A DNA stretch of 64,000 nucleotides from Deinandra increscens subsp. villosa (GCA_039602395.1 JBCNJP010000026.1:921155-985154); one strand, 5' to 3'; shown: positions 9,986-21,899, numbered from the stretch's first letter. Program-made: numbers and translations. The notes: a model not told the origin generated them from the letters alone.

Positions 9986-11689
9986 GTACGATTATTGATC
10001 CTTTTTCTATGCCTTTGCACCATTGAATCTGATGTATTCATAACATAATATACCTCATGTACCCAAAGGTTACCAAGAGTCACTTTTGATAACCCAAACC
10101 ACCTTTTGTCCAGATTTTTGTACATACATACTTCGCCAAATATTATTAGAATTTATTTTTTCACTGGTAATTGGGAGGTTATAATGTTATTTTTCCTATA
10201 AAATTACACTTTAGGCAACTTCTAACCATGTTATCCCTTTTAAGCTATTTTCAGATTAGTTTTGCTAGACATAGTCTTAAGTGTTAAGTTTAAGAGCTAA
10301 GGACATACATAAATAACCATACTTTAACCAATTACCATATATCACCTTGAGGTGGTTATGATTAAGTACAGTAACTTATGCATGTCTGTAGGGCTATGTT
10401 TACCAAAAAAGATAATTATTTTACCCATTTGAGCAACTAAAGATTTAGATTCTCAGTTGATCCATTCATACGTAAATCAGTTAAAATTGCTACCTTTGCA
10501 TTTTACCATGAACTCTAGAAGTCCCGTGAAAAAAAAGACATCTGATGTGTTACATGGCTTAAGTTACATATTTGAGTATCCATGAGTTATTATTGAAAAT
10601 ATTATCCTATAGAGATCAGTTGCAGAATCTTAGAACCAAATCGATACATTATCAACTTAATATGATGATGAGAATGGGTAAATAGGTAACTCTTGCTTGA
10701 TATTTTAGAAACGAAAGTTAGCAACTTTCATGGGCCATCCAAAAAAGGAAAGTGTCGCAATTCTTATTGCACAAAGGGAATGAGAATTACCTTACGTATA
10801 AAAGCAGCTATCTTAAACTCGAGCCCATTTTCAATATGAAATCTTGCCATCGCCTTTGCCATTGCCAAGTCCATGTCTTCACATGCATATTTTCTCTTAT
10901 CCTTGTAAATCAAGAGCCAAAATACATAAACCCACAAATTTTATTTGCACTATCTGTTACTAACGGAGTTTGAAGTTTGTTGGATACCATCGCTTAGGAT
11001 TGAGCGATGTGTTTAAGATGTGTGTTTAAGGTGTGTCAAGGTAAAGTAAACAACAAAGAATACGTATGTTGACATTTTGGATATGCCTTGGTATAAAGAG
11101 CTAGCTTAGTACATATCCATATATATGTCTTTAAAGTATGTAAGTGTGTATGTGAGAGTGACTTGTTGAAATACCATCATGTATATTTTGTGCTTTTCAT
11201 TTCTCCTTTATTGGATGTTATTTTTTTTGTTTTGTTTTAATCATTACTCAAACTAATACGTGCTTTGTGGTTGATACTTTTCTTTAGTCTTTATTTATTA
11301 TGTCTTTCATGTAAAATATTATGTTTATAAACTACAGGTATGAGTGTTTGTCTTATAATTTACCATCTGCTGCTTCATCCTTGGTAGGTTTATTCTCCAG
11401 TAGTCTAATGTTGAGGTATGATTTCTGATTCATGTTCTTAATCATAGGTACTTGAATGTAACAGTGTCTTTTCTTTCATCTTCCGATTTATATTATAGGT
11501 TTTGAAGTGCTCGAATTATTTTTTAGTAGCTCTTTTTCCTTCCTCAGATTGCGAGGTCGATTTTAAGTTTTGGTATGCTCACCTTTTTCACCTATGTATT
11601 TTATTGATTAAACCTCCCTGCCTGTTTCAACCTGTATAATCAGGTTTTGACATATTATCATCTTATATTTTGTGTTCATTTTACTTCAG
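9986..11689. other. AT-rich intergenic or intron-like DNA
   Basis: Only a 73-codon open frame (10,752-10,973) without family resemblance. Possible splice-site pairs around 11,340-11,420 could not be joined to a reading frame. Confidence 0.5.
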
Positions 11690-11887
11690 TTTTATTCCAA
11701 GTTAGAAGAGAAACAGCAAGCACCGGAGGCGGAGAAAATTCAATGTGAAGCAAGAACCAAGGTAAAATATCGATGATCTGTATCAGTTAACTTTTTTCTC
11801 ATCTATTTTCTTTATGCCATGTCAGCTTGGAGTTTTATATTTTGTGTTCTGTTGTATATAAAAAAGGAAGAAAAAGAAGCAGCCTAA
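11690..11887 (+). pseudogene. TPX2/WVD2-like microtubule-binding domain, two-exon relic
   Basis: Exon 1 (11,690-11,761) follows a TTCAG acceptor, ends at a GTAAAAT donor and encodes FYSKLEEKQQAPEAEKIQ followed by CEARTK. This matches the start of the TPX2 C-terminal domain, which in plant WVD2-like and TPX2 proteins reads F-Y-x-KLEEK-xxAxExEK. After a ~100-bp intron, KEEKEAA (11,864-11,884) continues the family pattern (KEEQEAALKQLRKSL). It then meets a TAA stop at 11,885 and the similarity ends. The normal domain continues into a LRKSLTFKA block that is missing. The proteins bundle microtubules. This copy is a truncated fragment. Confidence 0.65.
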
Positions 11888-13517
11888 ATCAACTCGTTTT
11901 GAACTTGCCACTTAAGCGTTTTGATACTCGGTATAGTTTGCTTACGCCTTAACTTTACTTGTTTGTTGTTATCTTTGTAAATGCTTCTCAGATTTCTGTT
12001 TGTTTGATTCTTTGGCTTCTTGTAGTCAAATTTATGTTTATGTTGCTGTTTATTTCCTTTTTTGGGGATTTTTTAATCGTCCATCTCTGTTGTTTTCTTA
12101 CCTGCAATTTTTTTTTGTTGCAGCTGTAGTAATTTGGATCCATGTTTTGTTTACAGCGTGTTTTATACTTTTTTGCATTCCAGTTGTTTGTATAAATGTT
12201 TTTCTTAAGTTAGTGTTTTTTGGTTGCTGAATTATTTCTTTCTCTTCACATTGTTTGATTGTTGTTTGTGTCTACATGAAAGCTCATGTATATCCTTCAA
12301 TTTTGTTACTGTTTTTTATATGTGCTTTATGAGTTTTGTAAGTAGGCTGCGTTGTTAGGTTCGTGTAGGATTTCAATAAAGCTTATCTACCCATAACATT
12401 TAGCCTCTCCCCGGTTTGAATGAAGCTTATTACCGTATTATGAGTATGTATAGCTAATCTTTGATGATTATTACTATGGTAGTTATTTTTAACATGTAAA
12501 ATGGAAGAAGTTAAAAATAGCTTAGAAGTAAACATTTAAGAATCATCCGAGAGTTAATTATATAATTTTAGATCTCCTAAATCTTCTAGATTTTTTTTTA
12601 CTAGAATTATTTATACTTGGCAAACTTTTTGTTTGTTTGTTAGGAATTAAGATTTTCTTTGACTGTGTTATGGAACAACCTCAATGTTATCTAACCCGTA
12701 CCCGATATTTTAACAAGTGTAATTCGTTCCATAAATATAACAACTATAATTTCTTTTTAAATGGTTGCAGAAAAGGAGTTGTGGAATGCATGACAATGCT
12801 AACAGATTGCATGTTTTCAGGTACATACTAATCCAATTGCTTCTACAACTCTTGTAACAAATGTAATTTGTTCCATAAATACTAGGATTAAAGCTCCCAC
12901 TTCGACCCATTTGTGGGTGCAACAACTTGAGTCTTTTATGTGTCATATTTTCATAAGAGTTGGTAAAAAATGAAGGGGGTATGAACAGGTCAATTGACAC
13001 CCAAACGTTAATCAAAATGCATAATTCATCATAAAGTGGTTTATATTAATATATATGATATCACTTTAATCTGGTGTTTTTTAGTCATATTTATATTCCA
13101 AAAGGAAACGACAAGCTGTCTGCGAATTGGACCACTGAATCGGGTCAAAAGATTACACGTCTTCACATGCCTGTTTTACCACCTTTAACAAATTATCTTA
13201 CTTTAATTCCCCAATGTTTTATCTATCATGATCTAATAACAAAAGGGTATTTAGGAGATACAATATATACTTATCATTTCTTTTTTTTGCATTATAAAAC
13301 ACTGCGGCTGACTTCCAACTTATAGGAATCCAAAGTGACATAATTTTCTTTGAATATTTGCTATTTAGAGTTTTCACAAAAAAATAACTGCATGAAAATC
13401 ATAATGGCACAATAAAACTTAACACCAAGTGATAGATCATGTGGATTGACTAATGAAAGTCAAATGAGAGGCAAGACCGGTTTTTATATTTGTGATATGA
13501 CCTCATATTAATAAGTT
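11888..13517. other. T-rich intron-like DNA with small exon-like pieces
   Basis: A possible 50-bp exon at 12,771-12,820 lies between GTTGCAG and TTTCAG|GTACAT and reads KRSCGMHDNANRLHVF in one frame. Another candidate follows TTTTTTAG near 13,084. Neither belongs to a family I can name. The rest is T-rich and non-coding. Confidence 0.35.
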
Positions 13518-13844
13518 TTGGATTGTGATTGTTCTGCACCTATGCTCTATAAGAGTTGTGAGTCACGTGTTCATATGCCTACGTTGCCCTGCAAATATCA
13601 CATTGTTCTGTTCCGATTAACCGTTGAGGGTGTCGTGATGTTACTCATTCTGCAACAGTTGAAGGTCCTTCACGACGGCTTTCTCTTCATGTTCAGGCTC
13701 ACACATGAGGGTCCGATGACAAGGGGTTTCGAGGTTTCGATCGTGTTGCGCAGTTGGTCCATTTCCGATTACGGCTACGGTGATGCGGCAGTGGTTGGTG
13801 GCACTATCAATGTTCTTACGTGGCTTCGCCACCGGGCGTTTTAG
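13518..13844 (+). CDS. Open frame of 108 codons, function unknown
   Basis: The segment is clearly richer in G+C than its surroundings and is open for 108 codons from ATG. The protein has no signal peptide, repeats or domain that I recognise. The opposite strand is also open for 86 codons (13,641-13,901), so coding direction is unclear. It could be a captured exon, since it sits between other gene fragments. Homology would be needed to call it a gene. Confidence 0.2.
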   Translation: MDCDCSAPMLYKSCESRVHMPTLPCKYHIVLFRLTVEGVVMLLILQQLKVLHDGFLFMFRLTHEGPMTRGFEVSIVLRSWSISDYGYGDAAVVGGTINVLTWLRHRAF

Positions 13845-13859
13845 AAAATTCATTTTTCT

Positions 13860-14994
13860 CTTTTTCAGGTGCTTGGAAGACCTTTCTCTGTGAGTTTTCA
13901 CCTACTTAATATTACAAAAAAAAATTCTTCATTGTACCTGTGATGTGTATGGTTTAGAATTTTTGCTTATGATAGATGTTTATTAAGAAGGAATTCATTT
14001 AAATGTAATTTTATATCTGTTGATTGCTTTCGTGTGTTTGAATTTCTATATCTTTGCTGTTTCAGTTTTAGGTATCAGTTTCATGCTATCTAACCCAAAT
14101 GGGGTGTTGACTTTGTAATTTAGGGTTTCATATTGTAAATTTGTATCTTCAAGTTGACTTTAATTTTGGTGTTAAACACTTAAACCTAGGCTTTCAGCCA
14201 TCAGCCATCAGTAAGAGCTTATGAACCCAAATCAGGCCCTACTTCAGCTCTTGGACATCATACTACCAAAGTTTTATTTAACTTTCATGTGCGTAGACAA
14301 CAGCTCCTCCTTTTAATTTGTTTTCTTCTTGAGTAATCTGCTCAACCTCCGTGTTCTTACCGTGTTCGTGCCTCTGTGTAAGTTCATTCCTTCAGTCCCA
14401 GTTGAATTTCTGTTGTTCATTTGATTATTTGTACGGATATATTTCTGTGTATATCTATACGTTTACAAGTTTATGTGTGTATCTTTTGTGCTTTTTCTCA
14501 CCACTAAATTGCGTTACCTTATTTCCTTTCATACTCATTAAAATATGTTGCTGTAATATTGTTTAATACACAACACAGACCAGTTATAGGTATTTATCCA
14601 AATCGTGTGTGTTTGGTTTGCTGGCCGCTGTTCACCATTGAGGGCTGCTTTACTGGGAGCATGGTGAAGGAAGACCAGCATTTTACATATTTACGACTTC
14701 CTCAACACGTCCGTCTTTATCTTCTTCTGGGTAGTTCATCTTCTTGGTAAGCACTTCGACTTCTCTTCTGCGTCTTCCTTCTTCACTGCACGGTGGTCAG
14801 AAGGTCGAAGCCGGCAGCAAAACCAGTTGCTTGTGTGGTCAATCCTCTTCTCCATTTCTACAGTTTAGGTTAATTAAAGGTACAATTTATCCTCTTTCCC
14901 CTCCTATGTTTTGGGTTTATGATTTTGGCATGTTGGTACTATAATCATGATATCATTCTAAGAAAATCTCAAACTTTTATTAGTATATCGAAAG
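13860..14994. other. Non-coding or unresolved stretch
   Basis: T-rich introns alternate with short frames (14,559-14,750 and 14,744-14,944) that contain no named motif. They may be 5' parts of the SEC23 fragment's host sequence. Confidence 0.35.
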
Positions 14995-15143
14995 ATCTGT
15001 CATACTCGGTCCGTTCACACAGGGATCTGGACAAGGATGCATCACCATATTTTAGGAAGGTTGTTCAATTTTATATGGAACTTGCCAAGCAAATGGTCAA
15101 CCAGGCTCATGTCTTGGATCTTTTTGCTTCTGCCCTTGACCAG
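14995..15143 (+). pseudogene. SEC23 (COPII coat) exon fragment
   Basis: The exon runs from an ATCGAAAG acceptor-like site to CAG|GTACGAC. It encodes VRSHRDLDKDASPYF, then RKVVQFYMELAKQM, then VNQAHVLDLFASALDQ. This is the SEC23 trunk-domain signature RSHKDLDKDAAP...FY..LAKQLV-QGHVLDLFA-ALDQ of plant proteins. SEC23 is the GTPase-activating subunit of the COPII inner coat at ER exit sites. A complete protein is about 760-860 residues and only about 49 are here. The frame is undamaged, but no neighbouring SEC23 exon was found on either side, so it looks like a transposed exon or gene relic. Confidence 0.8.
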
Positions 15144-15823
15144 GTACGACACTGAATATGTTGATCCTTTTCATTTGTTTATAGATTTAGATATATAATG
15201 GTGGTTCTATTTCTTCATTGCCAACCATGTATCATTAATTCTGAATTTGTTAGTTTTTTTAATAAGGTCAATACTTCTTTATGTAAGTTGCTTCCCTCCT
15301 ATTATTGTACTTGCTCATCAGAGGGTGTTTGGATTTTCATGATTATGTGATATTGAATAATTAGAATCAAATATTGTCTTTTATTTTTATGTTGTGAGTA
15401 TGATCCAAAGTCTAACAGGGGGCGATCAGACATGACTTTATTTTTATTTTGTTAAACAAGCAAATATACCCATTTAACTGTTTGAAAGTTTGTGAGTTTG
15501 ATCCAGGTTTGAAATCATATGGTTCTTCAATATATTGTTAAATGCATTCATCTTTCCTTTGTATGTTGCGATAAAGTTACTAAAAGAGAAACATATGGTT
15601 TTAAACATTTATCATGCTTTTGTATTACTGCTTTACAAGTTCTATAAAATGTATCAGTTGTTACCATCTGCAGGACTATTACATCGTCTTCTTGAGCAGG
15701 ACTATTAAAACAAAGGTGGTTTAAACATAGGTGATTGAACCTATGTGTGTGAGTGATACGATTCCCCACAAGAAGGGTCGGGTCGACCCGTCTGAGTCCA
15801 ACCCTTATCTGTTTAGTAAATCC
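15144..15823. other. AT-rich non-coding DNA
   Basis: Follows the SEC23 exon. Nothing with recognisable coding capacity; the minus-strand frame 15,548-15,847 has no domain. Confidence 0.45.
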
Positions 15824-15980
15824 CTGGACCCAGTCAATGAGAAGCAAATGTTTAGGGCTGAAACAGTTGGGGATTAAATGCTAGGGGCTGAACATTAGGG
15901 CTGAATGTTAGGGGCTGAATTTTAGGAGTAGTAACTGCTAAATTTACCTTTAAGTACTGCATTTTCTGGACCCAGTCAAT
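15824..15980. repeat. 127-bp segment flanked by 15-bp direct repeats
   Basis: CTGGACCCAGTCAAT occurs at 15,824-15,838 and exactly again at 15,966-15,980. The interval carries four copies of a TTAGGG(G)CTGAA-like word (about 15,850-15,930). The direct repeats could be a target-site duplication of a short retroposed insert, or a local duplication. Confidence 0.6.
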
Positions 15981-16299
15981 ATAACAATCAACTAACACTT
16001 TTGTGTTAGGACATTTAAATATAAACATGTATGGATTAGCATTTATTTTTAAGTTATAAAGAGGCTTGGAGGTTTGTTTGAAATCAACTAACTTATGAAA
16101 CCAAAGTTTCATTAACAAGATCATGGTGCACACTTGCTACTTTCTTATGATTTTGCAAATGTTTTTCACCACACTAGTTGGTTAACTTTAAGCATCTAAA
16201 TGCACCAACAAGTGTTTGATCTTGGAAGAAGGAGGTTAAGAAAGAGAGTTTTTGTTAGTTGATGAACAAACACAAGCATTCTTTGGTCATTTGGTGTAG

Positions 16300-17456
16300 G
16301 TTGTCAAGACTTGTAGGTTTCATTTGGGAGGTAAACATGTAGATAACATGGATGAAAATGGGTTAAGAATACTCACAAGGGTTGTGAGTTAAAACCGGCA
16401 AGAAAGAGGGAGGGGGCGGCGGCAGAGGGGTGGTCCGGCGGTGGTTGGCCGGCGGAGCAGCGGCGGGGCTGGGGGCTCTCGGTGGTGGGGCTGCCGAAAC
16501 AAGGGAGAGAGGGAGGAGAGGGTGGATGTTGGGGTGTTGTGGTGCAAGGGGACATGGGGGGTCTTGGTCTCTTTTTATAATCAAAAGTGATTATGTTAAC
16601 CTTTGGGTATTAGTGAGTTGTCAAACCCACATTAATCCCTAACTTTTGTTAAATATTTGGTTAGTTTTATAAAAGTTTTGTAGCTTTTATAAAATATAAT
16701 TAGGTTAGGAGTTTATAAAAATTACAACTTTTTAAAATACAACCCAATTATATTTAATCCAATTGAATGGTGATTTTTAGTTTTATAACCATTGTTAACC
16801 CAAATTTTTATAAAATATTAGTGGGTTAAAAGATTTGGTTAAGTTTTATAAAACTAGTGGGCTTAAAACAAATAACTAAATTTGTTTAAGATTGGGCCGA
16901 AGCCCAATTGCGATGGGGAGGGGAATGGGCCGAAGCCCATTCGGTCCTTGGGTTGGACCGCGAGCCGAAAGGGGAAAAGGGTTTGGGCCGGTTACGGCCC
17001 AATATGATCTGGGCCGCGGGTCGGTTTTCTGGATTCGGGGTTTTACTCGACTAGTTGATACGAACCTTTGGTTAAGTTTTCGGGTCAATCGGGGTTAGTT
17101 TGGGCTTAATGGGCTTACCGGGCCCAATAGGCTAAACGTTTGGAAAGGCGGTTAAGTCTTGACAACGTAACACTCGTTTTATGCTCGAAAATGTTTTATC
17201 ATTTTATAACGGTTTGATAAAATATAAAATGTCAAATTTTATATTTAATTTCTTATTATTAAAATTCCATTAATAATATTATGTTATATTCATAATTCTC
17301 AGTTTTTCAACGCGAATTTTCATTCGGTTAATCGGTTATTCATTTACGGCTAACCATGTAATTTAAAGCAATAACCCACGAAATTATAATGTAATGAAAA
17401 GTCAACAAAAGTCAACGGAGAGAGGGTTGACCTGATTTTTAGGTCCGGTTGTCACA
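16300..17456 (-). mobile_element. LTR of a Ty3/gypsy-type retrotransposon (solo or truncated)
   Basis: On the minus strand the block begins TGTGACAACC at 17,456, a common start for plant Ty3-gypsy LTRs. It contains a proline/CT-rich GC-rich leader-like region (complement of 16,400-16,550) as in transcribed LTRs. Many GGGCCGAAGCCCA-type words lie at 16,890-17,000. The other edge could not be fixed, so the left coordinate is approximate. No internal gag-pol sequence was seen next to it. The open frames here (16,363-16,642) are low-complexity artefacts. Confidence 0.5.
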
Positions 17457-18890
17457 CCAGTGTAGAGATTTTAAGGAGAAGACCTAAATTTATGGGATTT
17501 GTTGATAATACCCGTTTACCCGACCCGATTACCTGATAATATATATCCATTTACCCGATTATAGACCCGACATTATTTTCTTTGTTTTATTTATTTATTT
17601 TAAGTTTATATCATATGAATTTATTTAGTTATCTTTGTTTCTTTTAATCTATAGTACTTAGTTATTGGTTTAAAAAATGATTTATATATTATAAAATTTA
17701 TAGATGTTTAGTTAGTTGAGATATTTATAGTGGTTATGATAAGTAATTTTTGTTTGTTACCAGGATAAGCAGTCAGCACTTATGAGCAGATGTTGGTAAA
17801 GCTGCACAAGTATGCTCTGGGGATATTGCTGAATCTGTGGACAATATCATTCGGTTGGTACATGTTGTTAATACTATTTATTATATTCTTAAAGTAACAT
17901 GATCATGATGTTATTTATGATTTTATTATAATGTGAATGGAAAGTATAAGATAACATTAGATGACATTAGGACATAAACCTATACCGGCTGCTGAGGTTT
18001 AATTATGAAGGTTTTATGTCTCATGATTTCTTGTTGAATCTGTGTAATATTTATTTCCAGTCTTCAACAAATTGATTTTAATTTTCTCTTTCACTATTTA
18101 CACCTGCTGCTAAGAAGGTAGATCCTGCAAAGATGGTTGCTGTTGGCATGAAAGCACATAGACCAAGTCGAACAGAAAAAGAAGGTCAAATCTGAAGATG
18201 TTGAGGTATAGCTGCTACACCAGTGAAAAATGTTAAAACAGAGGAGACTGTGGTTGTTTTCTTTATCTTGCCTCGTGAGAATATTGGTTGAAAGATAACA
18301 TCAGCCCCCATGAAAGTATCTGGAGAGTTTTGATTGCAAGGTGATGGCATGTTGATTAATATTTTATCAAATAACGAAACATTATATTTCATCTTGACAT
18401 TGTTTTTGGTTATGTTATCAACCTACCAGAACCGTAATAATTTGCGGATGGGACCTTGATGTGGAGCAAAAGCATTTTCATGTGGGCCAAACTCCAATTT
18501 GCTTCAACTAATGTACGGAAGTCAAAAGGTCAAAATATCCCATTCTTTGCACCATGTTAAATAGGATCAGGTACATAGAACCAAACTCCATTTTGCTTGC
18601 CAATACATGCTTGTTTGCAAACAACTTATCCCCTACCATGCATTAATATTAATTGTTTTTATAAGAAGGTGATTGTTGATGAAGAATAATGGCTTCACTT
18701 TCTGTTTTGCAGGTTTGGTAAAGTATATAATTATAAAAGTAATAAATATGTTTGATTTATTAAACCATTTACCTGTGTTTTTTTGGGTTTATACGGATTG
18801 AATTTGAGATGAGTAGCTAACAACACTTGTTAGTAAGTAAACACTTACGATCCTACCGAAGCAAAAAGTATCCCGAAACAGATAACAAAC
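17457..18890. other. Gene-fragment-bearing non-coding DNA
   Basis: Exon-like pieces occur on the plus strand: 17,763-17,856 (one frame includes GKAAQVCSGDIAESVDNIIR) and 18,117-18,195 (VDPAKMVAVGMKAHRPS), both closed by stops. I cannot name their families. The rest is AT-rich. Confidence 0.3.
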
Positions 18891-18892
18891 AT

Positions 18893-18925
18893 CGCCGCAA
18901 CGCGCGGTTGGTCATCACCTTGTTT
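18893..18925 (+). mobile_element. Helitron-like 3' hairpin
   Basis: CGCCGCAACGCGCGG, the same core as the hairpins at 4776 and 5075, then TTGGTCATCACCTTGT. A canonical end would be CTAGT or CTRR; here it is CTTG. It lies downstream of the same-strand gene fragments, the position expected of a 3' end of a gene-capturing Helitron. Confidence 0.4.
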
Positions 18926-19643
18926 GTTTTAGATTCATTTTTTTAATTTATTCTGATAAAAAATTGTTGTTAAAAAGACAAAATAGATTAAAAAAGTAAC
19001 GAATTAAAAAAGAAAACTATTTTTAAGAAAATTATTTAACTTTCTGTCTCCAAGGTAATATATTTAAAAGAAAATATAAAAAACGTATGAAAATTTTAAA
19101 AATCTCTTTTGTTGGGTAACCAAACTTTCATTTTCTTTATTCCCTCGGATGTTTAGCACGAACATTATAAAAATGAGTGCTTTACTTACGATGGAAGCTC
19201 TAATATCGGTTGATGAAGGTAGTTATCGTTGAGAATCCATTGCTTATGTTATGTCGAGAATGAGACGGTGGATAACTCATTTTAAGTACAATTATGTCAG
19301 ATATGTTTGTTTGATTAGGAGATTTGAAATGAACACATTTAAGTTGGATATACATGATATTTTGATAAATTTACTAGTTACTTGAATCAAGTTTCTAATG
19401 GATATGTTGTCAGATTGAGGTTGGATGCCATCGGAATCCTATTACTAATTGCATCCCTCAGCTTTATTTGTTATTAAAAATACAAAAATATTACAAATAT
19501 CATTAACTCTATTTGATTGATATGTTTCTTTGTTGGGCTTGGGGGAGTGATTTTTCTTACATTTGATTGCCAAGTATGTTCTTAATTTGAGTCATTTTTC
19601 TTACATTTGATTGATACGTATGTTCTTAATTTCTTACTCACAG
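18926..19643. other. AT-rich DNA upstream of the carbonic anhydrase relic
   Basis: No recognisable exon. If earlier exons of the carbonic anhydrase gene were ever here, they are no longer legible. Confidence 0.4.
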
Positions 19644-19763
19644 TTTTTGGTATTTGCCTACTCGGATTCTTGAGTGTGCCCCCCATCAGACATCCTGGAC
19701 TTCCAACCCGGTAAAGCCTTTGTGGTCAGAAACATCGCTAACATGGTTCCTCCTTTTGATATG
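19644..19763 (+). pseudogene. Beta-carbonic anhydrase active-site exon, inactivated
   Basis: Reads FLVFAYSDS-stop-VCPPSDILDF, then QPGKAFVVRNIANMVPPFD, between a CACAG acceptor and an ATG|GTAGTT donor. In the family the block is MVFACSDSRVCPSHILxFQPGEAF. The zinc-ligand Cys is Tyr (TAC, 19,659-19,661). The catalytic Arg is a TGA stop (19,671-19,673). One extra Pro codon follows. Both key changes are single transitions (G to A and C to T), as methylated, silenced DNA tends to accumulate. Confidence 0.92.
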
Positions 19764-20889
19764 GTAGTTGTTCAAATTCTTATAACCTAGTAATTAATTA
19801 ACTGGGATTTTTTTTTTAAAACAAGCTTAAGTTTACAACTTTATACATAATTATAATGAAACTTATGTTAAAAGTGATCATGAATTTGTGGTGTAAGTTT
19901 CACGTAAAGTTAATATGGACCCTCCATCATAAAAATTTCTTATGAACAAATATCATATTAATAGAAACTAAAAAGTAATATGAAATAATTTAACAAGAAA
20001 AAGAATGTTTCAAACCAAATTGAAATAATTTTAAAGCACATTTTAATAATATAAACAATTAAAGTAAATATTAAAATAAATAATTTAATAATGTGCACAA
20101 CTAAAAATTGAATTGATTCCACATTTATTTATATTTTATAAATTTATTTATATTTTATAAGACTACTTATTAACCATTTAGTCTTAGAGATTTGTACCAT
20201 TTGTTTTAAAAGTTGTAAGTAATTATTTAAACTTTATAAATTATAGACAATTACCTTCTTATCATCCTCATATGTATTACTAGAGGGGTATTTGCGGGAT
20301 ACAATAGAAAACACAATACACAAACAAATACATTGGTAAAACTTTTGAATAATTAATTGGTGAATTATCAAGTATATTTAAATTATTTATAAAATTCTGT
20401 AAAGTAGAGTAACTATGAAACCATATAAAATAAAAACAATTTTGAAAATTTAGTTAAACTGGAAATTGATGGTTCATGTAATTAAATTTTTAAAAGAATT
20501 AATTACTTTTATAAATTTTATTTGTTGCTCGCCCGAAAATTTTATACGTATTGAGTCGTCTTCCTTCACTTTTCACTGCATTTACTTTTAACCGTTCCTG
20601 TATATGTCCAAGCTCCGCCACTATTTATGTTTGTCCTCACCTAAGTGATACACATTTAAATCTCACAAAATATGTAATAGATGGATTTTAATGGCGTCCT
20701 TACCGTTAAAAAAATTAATAGTTGACTTTGAATTATAGTCAATTTGGTATGATTGTTGTTGGATTGCTTATTGCTTTGTTGACTCACCAAAACTCATTTT
20801 GTGTAGATTACTTATAATATTATTTTGTTAAAGACATTTAAGTTCCATAATTATAAAAATATTCAGTTTTATGTTATTGTTATTGTTTA
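19764..20889. other. AT-rich intron of the pseudogene
   Basis: No coding or RNA feature recognised. It contains long A/T tracts and a short duplication of TTTATTTATATTTTATAA near 20,125. Confidence 0.5.
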
Positions 20890-21712
20890 AGTTTTAGGAA
20901 AAATTGAATTTTAATAATTCTAACTATCGCCTATTGGCCGATAATAATCAATACTTTGTTTTTCCCATACAATTAATCATAGTTACCTAAATCGCTAGAT
21001 CTAGTGCGATCCTCGTATTGGATCGCGATGTACCAGAACGGAAATCGCAACGTACCCAATCCCTCCGGTACGTCGTTCCCTTTCGTACATTAAACTCTTA
21101 CATGGTACACCGTACCGGTTCGTACCGAAATGAACCTACCCCTCTTCGTACCGAATACGTTACCATTGGCGAATTGCGTACCCGTACCACGTACCCGTAC
21201 CGGAGCGAACCACGACTTAGGTAACTATACAATTAACCACTTTTTAATCATGTTTGAAACAAACAGACCGCCATTAAAGTGACTCTAACTCCGTTATTTA
21301 TTTATTTTTTTTACTTTTTGATGATTGGACATCACTGTGTCGTCTTATGTGACATGTTTTTTTATGATTGGGCTCAAACACAAAGATTTTTTTTAGGATT
21401 TTTGTATGTTTTGATGCAATGAAGAAACATTTTTATTCGGTTGTAGAATAATTTTGTGTTTGTATAGTGTTTTTTCTGAAAACTTTTCTTCATAAACATC
21501 ATGAACATGTCATATTAAACGCCAACATAATGCACAATTGTCAAAAAATGAAAAAATATTTAACGGAGTTAGTGACAAAAATTTAACATTGGTTTGTTTA
21601 TTTCCAACATGATTAAAAAGTGGTTCATTGTGGTGAAAAAAAATTTAAGTATGAATTATTGTCGGCTAATAGACAATAATTGAGATTATTAAAATCCAAT
21701 TTTTTTAGTTTC
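20890..21712. mobile_element. Long inverted-repeat (foldback/MITE-like) element
   Basis: The left arm (20,890-20,980, resumed at 21,227-21,300) is the reverse complement of the right arm (about 21,558-21,712). Legible paired blocks include TTTTAATAATTCTAAC / TGAGATTATTAAAA, CTATTGGCCGATAATAATC / GTCGGCTAATAG and CCACTTTTTAATCATGTT / AACATGATTAAAAAGTGG. The arms are about 150 bp and moderately diverged. The centre is AT-rich without a transposase. It lies within a pseudogene intron. Confidence 0.8.
20981..21226. mobile_element. 246-bp TIR element nested inside the inverted-repeat element
   Basis: Ends AGTTACCTAAATCG and CGACTTAGGTAACT are inverted repeats with one mismatch over 14. The flanks ATACAATTAATCAT (left) and ATACAATTAACCAC (right) form a 14-bp imperfect duplication of a word present once in the other arm, showing insertion into that arm. 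The body is unusually GC-rich, with many GTACCG/CGTACC words. Such a long target duplication is atypical for cut-and-paste MITEs. Confidence 0.8.
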
Positions 21713-21899
21713 TATATAGAAGTTTACAACTACTTTACTTTTAGCTGAATGCCTTAAATGAGCTCTTAGAAAACTTGGATATTGTTTTGATAACTCCACC
21801 ACAGACCCAAGTATATAAGAGGCTCGTGCATCAAGTTTACCTTTTATTCTATTACCGTATTTAGCTGTGGATTAAATGGTGTTAACATTGTACTTTCAG

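Noticed and set aside
16363..16642. Proline-rich and glycine-rich frames on both strands
   Set aside because: Artefacts of the GC-rich leader segment of an LTR, open on both strands.
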